Shown here: piece after piece, positions 59,350 through 64,000 of the stretch
How the letters are laid out: each line of letters starts with the position of its first letter
Position numbering within the stretch: the first letter of the stretch is position 1
Assembly (NCBI GenBank): GCA_030427705.1
Contig: JAUIBR010000004.1
Location: 186,001 to 250,000 of the forward strand
Origin: a bacterium
GTDB taxonomy: Bacteria; Myxococcota_A; Bradymonadia; Bradymonadales; Bradymonadaceae
DNA length: 64,000 nucleotides
Direction: 5' to 3'
Position numbers and translations under genes: made by a program
Notes under the pieces: model-generated
Told to the model about the DNA's origin: nothing
Database searches by the model: none
The model's input: only the letters and a program-made list of their open reading frames with translations

Positions 59350-60356
59350 AGCGACTTTTGCCCATATTGATGGTGTTGCTTTCGGCATGTTCTACGTTTC
59401 ATGCCGACAAGCTGCCAGATGCGCCGAAGGATGCGACGTTCAAGACGCTGCAGAATACGCATGTGCGATACGTCGACGAGGGTGAAGGTTACCCTGTCAC
59501 TTTCTTACATGGTTTTGCATCGTCCACCGGCGTGTGGTCAGACATCATGCCGAAGGTCCAGGCCACCGGTCGTCGCACGATCGCACTCGACCTGAAAGGC
59601 TTCGGCTGGACCAGTCGCCCCGAAGGCGACTACTCGCCGCAAGCACAAGCGCAGATGACTTGGGCGCTTCTGGACGAACTTGGTGTGCAACAGACCGACC
59701 TTGTTGGTCATAGCTGGGGCACCTCGGTTGTCCTGCAGATGGCACTTCAACAGCCTGATCGCGTACGACGAATCGTCCTTTACGACGCGTGGGTCTACGA
59801 AGAACAACTCCCGACTTTCTTTGTCTGGTCACGCGCCGACGGCATCGGCGAAGTTCTCTTCGACATGTTCTACAAGGAGCGTCCGGACGAGAAGATGGCC
59901 CGCGCGTTCTACGCGCCTGAGCGCTATATCAACGAGAAGTTCGTTGAGAACGTCGAAGGTCAGCTCGACCGCCCCGGCACCGTAGCTGCGGCACTTGAAG
60001 CTGTTCGTGGACAAGACTACGCAGCCGTTCAAGGCGACTACAAGAAGATCAACAAGCCGGTGCTTCTGCTCTGGGGTCGCGAAGACAACGTCACACTACT
60101 GACGTTCGGCGAGCGCCTGCATAACGAGCTGCCAAACGCCAAGTTGATTGTGTACCCGCAATGCGGCCACTTCCCGATGATCGAAGCCCGCGGCGCCTCC
60201 ACCCGCGACCTAATCGACTTCATCAACGCAGACCAAGAAACTCCACACCTCGAAAGCCTGAGAACCAACGCGCCAACCGCCGCCCCGCAAGAACCACCCA
60301 CCAAGAACCAAGAACCAAAACCCAAGAACCAAGAACCAACCGAGGAGGCACAATGA
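59346..60356 (+). CDS. Lipid-anchored alpha/beta-hydrolase
   Basis: 336 residues, start TTG 59346 overlapping the previous stop by four bases. Lipobox LLSAC (Cys15), then an alpha/beta-hydrolase domain with oxyanion HGFASS, nucleophile Ser123 in GHSWG, Asp247 in GREDN and His275 in CGHFP. The Pro/Asn/Gln-rich tail (about 300-336) repeats KNQEP. Likely an esterase or lipase held on the cell surface or periplasmic face; an extracellular PHA or acylglycerol would suit the neighbours. Substrate not proven. Confidence 0.85.
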   Translation: MKRLLPILMVLLSACSTFHADKLPDAPKDATFKTLQNTHVRYVDEGEGYPVTFLHGFASSTGVWSDIMPKVQATGRRTIALDLKGFGWTSRPEGDYSPQAQAQMTWALLDELGVQQTDLVGHSWGTSVVLQMALQQPDRVRRIVLYDAWVYEEQLPTFFVWSRADGIGEVLFDMFYKERPDEKMARAFYAPERYINEKFVENVEGQLDRPGTVAAALEAVRGQDYAAVQGDYKKINKPVLLLWGREDNVTLLTFGERLHNELPNAKLIVYPQCGHFPMIEARGASTRDLIDFINADQETPHLESLRTNAPTAAPQEPPTKNQEPKPKNQEPTEEAQ

Positions 60357-61915
60357 AACGCCTAATCCTCGCTCTAGCATTGGTATTGGTTCCGACCACC
60401 GCGGCTGCAACCGGTTTCACGGACATCGGCGAAGACATCGCAACTCGGGGAGACAGCATGGTCGAGATCGACGGTTACTTCAGGACTCGTGGAGAGTTGC
60501 TGAACAACCTCGATCTCGACCATGGGCTCACCCCGTCAGGTAAGCCTTTGTTCCCCGTTCCACTGTCAGATCCGAACGCGCAAACGCTTCGCCACGCAGA
60601 CATGCGTTTGCGCACCGACCTGACGCTGTTCTCGCCCGTCGGCGACATGGCAGTGAAGATGCGCGCGGACGTCTTGGACAACCTCGCTTTCGGCAGCACA
60701 CCCAATGGTCCGCCTGCGTCGACGACGACACAGGAAGCGACACAGCTGATCAATATCCGTCGCGTTTACGGTGAAGTACTGACGCCAGTCGGACTCTTGG
60801 CCGTGGGCCGCATGGGTAGCGATTGGGGACTTGGAATCTTCACAAATGGTGGCGACTGCGCCGATTGCGATAGTGGCGATGCCGCCGATCGTATCGCATT
60901 CATCACGCCGCTCGCCGGGCATATCTGGGCGCTCTCGTATGACCTGGCGTTCGTGGGGCCTGACTCACAACGCCCATCGGGCACACGCACCATTGATTTG
61001 GACCCGGCTGACGACGTGAAAGCGGTGACCTTTGCTTCGATGCACTACACCGAAGATTGGTCGATCACCCGCCGACGACGCGCTGGAAAGACAACGTTCG
61101 ACTACGGCGCCTATCTGACGTACCGCTGGCAGGATAAGGACGTGCCAGCGTGGTACATCCCACTCGACGACGATGTAGAGCTTGGCCCAGAACAAGTGGT
61201 CGATCGTGACCTCTGGGCATTTGGCACTGACCTCTGGCTTCGCCTGTGGACCCCGTTGTTCCGAGCCGAATTTGAAGGCGTGTTCGTCAAAAGCGAGATT
61301 GGAAACACCAGCCTGATCCCCGGCGTAGGCCTCCCGTCTAGCATCACGTCCGACCAGTTTGCGCTCGCACTCGAGACGCAGCTTCGCGGCGTGGATTGGA
61401 CTTGGGGTGTCGGGATCGACGCCGGTATGGCGAGCGGCGACACCGCTCCAGGATTCGGCGCCTACCCGGATACGTACGGCGCCTATCCGTCTCCAGGCGA
61501 CCTCGAAGGCCCGCAAGCAGCGGTGCCTTTGGATACGACTGTGAACAACTTCCGGTTCCACCCGGACTACCGCATCGACCGTATCTTCTTCCGCGAGATT
61601 TTGGGAACAGTGACAGATACTGTCTACGTTCGACCGCACTTCACGTGGGACTTTGCGGAGCTCGGACCGGGTAAATTCACCGCCGACCTCTTCGCCGTCG
61701 CCTCATTTGCGGCCAAGGCGAATTCGACCCCAAGCGGAGAACGCGGAATTGGATTGGAGTTGGACCCCAGCCTGAGATACACGGCGTCGGATACGTTTTT
61801 GGTAAGTTTAGATTACGCGGTCTTCTTTCCGTTTTCGGGATTGGACAACCGCACCACCGGCATGCCGGCTGAGCCCGCACAGCTCTTCCGCGCACGCATG
61901 AATATTGGGTTTTAG
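60353..61915 (+). CDS. Outer-membrane beta-barrel protein
   Basis: 520 residues from ATG 60353 (GAGGAGG, ATGA overlap with the hydrolase stop). Signal peptide to about residue 20 (TTAAA-TGF). Alternating beta strands rich in aromatic and Asp/Arg residues fill the protein, which ends in an aromatic-terminated strand (ARMNIGF, final Phe) as barrel proteins do. It resembles large deltaproteobacterial porin-like proteins of the TIGR04551 sort, though I could not check. Probable channel for a product of the neighbouring hydrolase. Confidence 0.78.
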   Translation: MKRLILALALVLVPTTAAATGFTDIGEDIATRGDSMVEIDGYFRTRGELLNNLDLDHGLTPSGKPLFPVPLSDPNAQTLRHADMRLRTDLTLFSPVGDMAVKMRADVLDNLAFGSTPNGPPASTTTQEATQLINIRRVYGEVLTPVGLLAVGRMGSDWGLGIFTNGGDCADCDSGDAADRIAFITPLAGHIWALSYDLAFVGPDSQRPSGTRTIDLDPADDVKAVTFASMHYTEDWSITRRRRAGKTTFDYGAYLTYRWQDKDVPAWYIPLDDDVELGPEQVVDRDLWAFGTDLWLRLWTPLFRAEFEGVFVKSEIGNTSLIPGVGLPSSITSDQFALALETQLRGVDWTWGVGIDAGMASGDTAPGFGAYPDTYGAYPSPGDLEGPQAAVPLDTTVNNFRFHPDYRIDRIFFREILGTVTDTVYVRPHFTWDFAELGPGKFTADLFAVASFAAKANSTPSGERGIGLELDPSLRYTASDTFLVSLDYAVFFPFSGLDNRTTGMPAEPAQLFRARMNIGF

Positions 61916-62755
61916 ATGCGACGAATTGCGTACATCATCGCGCTCTTGGGCGTTATCGGCTGCGGCGACAACGCGACGCCCGCTGTGGACTTGCAGACTT
62001 ACGAGCCTGCGCAACCCACTCCTCTGGAGTGCATTCCCAATCTGGACGGAACCATCAGTGAGGACGAGCTTGGTGCAGCGCTCGGCATCCCGATTTCGTA
62101 TCGCGTTTCGGCCGCCGGCGTCATGGAAGAGGTCGACCTCGCAGGTGGACGTGACCAAGACGGCATCCGCGTTTGGGACTGGTCGGACAACCGCGAGTCG
62201 GACCGCGCGCTTGAGATTCAAGCCGATGGGCTAGAAGGCAAGTGGTACGCAGACAACTTCCCACAAGGGCAGTTCGTGACGCCGCTGGATGCGGGCGGAC
62301 GCCAAGAGGCCATCTACCGGCGCGACGAATCCGGGCTGTATCTGTTGGGCTTTGCATCGGCTTCGGAAGAGCCCGCCAACGAACAGACCCTGATGGTCTA
62401 CACCGATGAAGTTTTGCTCTACCCGTTCCCGCTGACGGTCGGCGACACATGGGTGTCCACCGGCGAAGTCGTAAACGGCAAGGTCTTGGGCCTTCCCTAC
62501 GCCAGCCGTGACGTCTACGAAAACACAGTCGAGGAGTCCGGCGAGCTTTGGCTTCCGGACATCAGCTTCAAGCAAGCACTAAAAGTTAACACCAAGCTCA
62601 CCATCTCGCCCGCTGTCGGCGAATCGGTGACGCGGCGACAAGTATCGTTTTTGTTCGAGTGTTTTGGCGAAGTCGCGCGTGCGACCAGCCAGGACAACGA
62701 AACCAATGAGAATTTCACAACGGCGTCCGAAATCCGGCGCCTTGGATTAAACTAG
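61916..62755 (+). CDS. Lipoprotein, paralogue of the gene at 58.4 kb
   Basis: 279 residues, ATG directly after the barrel gene stop. Lipobox GVIGC (Cys16) and a short linker with no Asn run. The opening C-I-PNLDGTISEDEL and the ending FECFGEVARATSQDNETNENFTTASEIRRLGLN match the paralogue. A duplicated ligand-binding or chaperone-like partner of the barrel is a reasonable guess. Confidence 0.8.
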   Translation: MRRIAYIIALLGVIGCGDNATPAVDLQTYEPAQPTPLECIPNLDGTISEDELGAALGIPISYRVSAAGVMEEVDLAGGRDQDGIRVWDWSDNRESDRALEIQADGLEGKWYADNFPQGQFVTPLDAGGRQEAIYRRDESGLYLLGFASASEEPANEQTLMVYTDEVLLYPFPLTVGDTWVSTGEVVNGKVLGLPYASRDVYENTVEESGELWLPDISFKQALKVNTKLTISPAVGESVTRRQVSFLFECFGEVARATSQDNETNENFTTASEIRRLGLN

Positions 62756-62764
62756 GAGAACACG

Positions 62765-63052
62765 ATGAACCTCTGGTCAACATGGAAGAAAGGATTCGAC
62801 ATCTGGGAGCGCACCACGGCTAGCTACCTTGAGGAAGTCATTCAAAACCCACTCGTCATGAACACGTCTGGCCACGCGCTGACGGCATTCATGAAGGCCA
62901 AAGCTGCTTCGGATAGCTCGATGGCAAAATGGTGGGGCTCGGTTGGACTTCCAACCAAGCGTGACCAAGAGCGCACCCTGCACGCACTCAACCAGATGCA
63001 GAGCCGTTTGATGGACCTCGAGGAGCGCCTCGAAGAAATGGATCGGAACTAA
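62765..63052 (+). CDS. Phasin/PhaE-like small protein
   Basis: 95 residues. Aromatic/amphipathic N-terminal helix (WSTWKKGFDIWERTTASYLEEVI), then GLPTKRDQERTLHALNQMQSRLMDLEERLEEM. This last stretch is the short loop plus coiled coil seen at the C-terminus of class III PhaE and phasin-related proteins. It might supply the PhaE role to PhaC or coat granules. Nine bases after the lipoprotein gene, and two before the ligase gene; AGGAG precedes its ATG. Confidence 0.75.
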   Translation: MNLWSTWKKGFDIWERTTASYLEEVIQNPLVMNTSGHALTAFMKAKAASDSSMAKWWGSVGLPTKRDQERTLHALNQMQSRLMDLEERLEEMDRN

Positions 63053-63054
63053 AA

Positions 63055-64000
63055 ATGGACGTCTCAGCCTACATGGACCTTCGCATCGCGCCGCGTGCTG
63101 TCTTTGACAGTCTGCCTGATCGGCAGTCGCGTGTGCGATTCATGGTGCCCGATGGACAGGGCGACTGGAACGCTGTCACCTGGCGCGCATTCGCGGATGA
63201 AATCCGTCATATCGGCCTCTTCCTGAACGCAGTCGGCGTTAAGGGCGGAGACCGTGCGACGATCTTCGCCCCGAACCGCGTCGAGTGGATCTCGGCCGCG
63301 CTTGGTATCCAAGCCGTGGGCGGAGTGATGGTTCCCGTTTATCCCACCAGCACTGCAGCCGAAGCCGGGTATATCCTGAAACACAGCGACACGAAGGTGT
63401 TGTTTGTGGATACGCCCAGCTTGCTGCAAAAGGTCTTTGAAACCTGGGGCGAACTCGATTCGGTTCTGCGTGTCGTGATGATGAGCTCGGACATCAACGT
63501 GCTTGAGGTCCACAAGGCTGCACGCGAAGTAAACGCAGACCTGCCGGCGTTCTCGGACGTCGAACAGCGCCTGATCACGTGGGAGCGCGCCATCGAACTG
63601 GGCGCTGCGACCAACTCAGAAAAGCCGGAAAAGTTCGATGCGCTGATGGATGGCGTATCGTTGGACCAACCAGGTCTGATGCTCTACACGAGCGGCACGA
63701 CCGGACCTCCCAAAGGTGTGCCCCTGACGCACCGAAACGTGGCGGTGAACGGTCGCGATTGGTTGCAGATCAACGCGCCGTTGGTGGAAGAAAACGCCGT
63801 CGATGCGCTCTGGTTGCCAATGAGCCATATCTTCGGATTTGGCGAGGCTTGCCTGGGCAACACGCTCGGATTCACGACGTACCTTTCGTCGCCGCTGGAC
63901 ATTCTGAACGACCTACCCGTCGTTCGCCCAAGCATCTTCATGAGCGTGCCACGCTACTTCGAAAAGCTGGCAACCACCGCGATGGCGGAACCTGACGGCG
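63055..64000 (+). CDS. Acyl-CoA synthetase (AMP-forming), C-terminal part cut by the window edge
   Basis: 315 complete codons are visible. The ANL superfamily motif LYTSGTTGPPKGVPLTHRN lies at about 208-226, with NRVEWISAALGIQAVGGVMVPVYPTS before it and LWLPMSHIFGFGEAC after. This is a fatty- or hydroxy-acid:CoA ligase, ATP-dependent. It follows the phasin-like gene by two bases and continues the lipid/PHA theme. The frame is open to the right edge. Confidence 0.88.
   Translation, partial: MDVSAYMDLRIAPRAVFDSLPDRQSRVRFMVPDGQGDWNAVTWRAFADEIRHIGLFLNAVGVKGGDRATIFAPNRVEWISAALGIQAVGGVMVPVYPTSTAAEAGYILKHSDTKVLFVDTPSLLQKVFETWGELDSVLRVVMMSSDINVLEVHKAAREVNADLPAFSDVEQRLITWERAIELGAATNSEKPEKFDALMDGVSLDQPGLMLYTSGTTGPPKGVPLTHRNVAVNGRDWLQINAPLVEENAVDALWLPMSHIFGFGEACLGNTLGFTTYLSSPLDILNDLPVVRPSIFMSVPRYFEKLATTAMAEPDG

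Overview
The window is a dense stretch of chromosome from a Gram-negative bacterium of the deltaproteobacterial/Myxococcota kind. My best guess is a bradymonad (Bradymonadales), but this rests on gene style and not on a marker-gene comparison. The signs are: many lipoproteins with Asn-rich linkers after the lipobox; an FHA-containing NtrC-type regulator; proteins joining receiver-like, PATAN/DUF4388, J and TPR domains; a zinc-ribbon plus GYF plus TPR protein recalling myxobacterial AgmX/GltJ; very large Cys-rich surface lipoproteins; and a polyhydroxyalkanoate (PHA) locus. There is no prophage, insertion sequence or CRISPR array.

Layout. 0-10.6 kb: a LarA-like protein (cut by the left edge), RecQ, a GT2 glycosyltransferase coupled to an FHA/sigma-54 activator, a lipoprotein back to back with YjbQ, an EAL protein, and a two-gene lipoprotein operon. 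10.7-21.4 kb: two identical tRNA-Asp and one tRNA-Val, then lon, clpX and clpP, a nucleotidyltransferase, a Cys-rich membrane protein, a VWA-domain protein, trigger factor with an extra SAP domain, and tRNA-Leu, -Arg and -His. This is the widespread tRNA-tig-clpP-clpX-lon order, interrupted by three genes. 21.4-31.3 kb: a secreted EndA-type nuclease, a degenerate M48 protein coupled to a VOC protein, acyl-CoA ligase, Bcp, START and PEGA proteins, TrhO and YchF. 31.3-35.9 kb: a TolC-RND pair without an adaptor gene.

35.9-45.7 kb is the most interesting cluster. Four same-strand genes encode a zinc-ribbon/GYF/TPR membrane protein with short linear repeats, a receiver/PATAN/J-domain/TPR protein, an Hsp70 that stops where the lid should begin, and a radical SAM protein. 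I propose a dedicated chaperone-scaffold system. 45.8-55.3 kb: a HAD hydrolase and RluB-type pseudouridine synthase, a lipoprotein, a 122-residue protein flanked by two related tandem arrays in opposite orientation, a 1810-residue modular Cys-rich lipoprotein coupled to an AhpD-like protein, and a third tandem array with a strong terminator.

55.3-64 kb concerns storage polymer and lipid. A PHA locus (SDR reductase, class III-like PhaC, phasin, divergent PhaR) carries palindromes matching the PhaR-type CTGC-N3-GCAG site. A six-gene operon follows: lipoprotein, alpha/beta-hydrolase lipoprotein, outer-membrane barrel, second paralogous lipoprotein, phasin-like protein and acyl-CoA ligase (cut by the right edge). 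Together these could hydrolyse an extracellular ester, import and activate the acid, and feed PHA storage.
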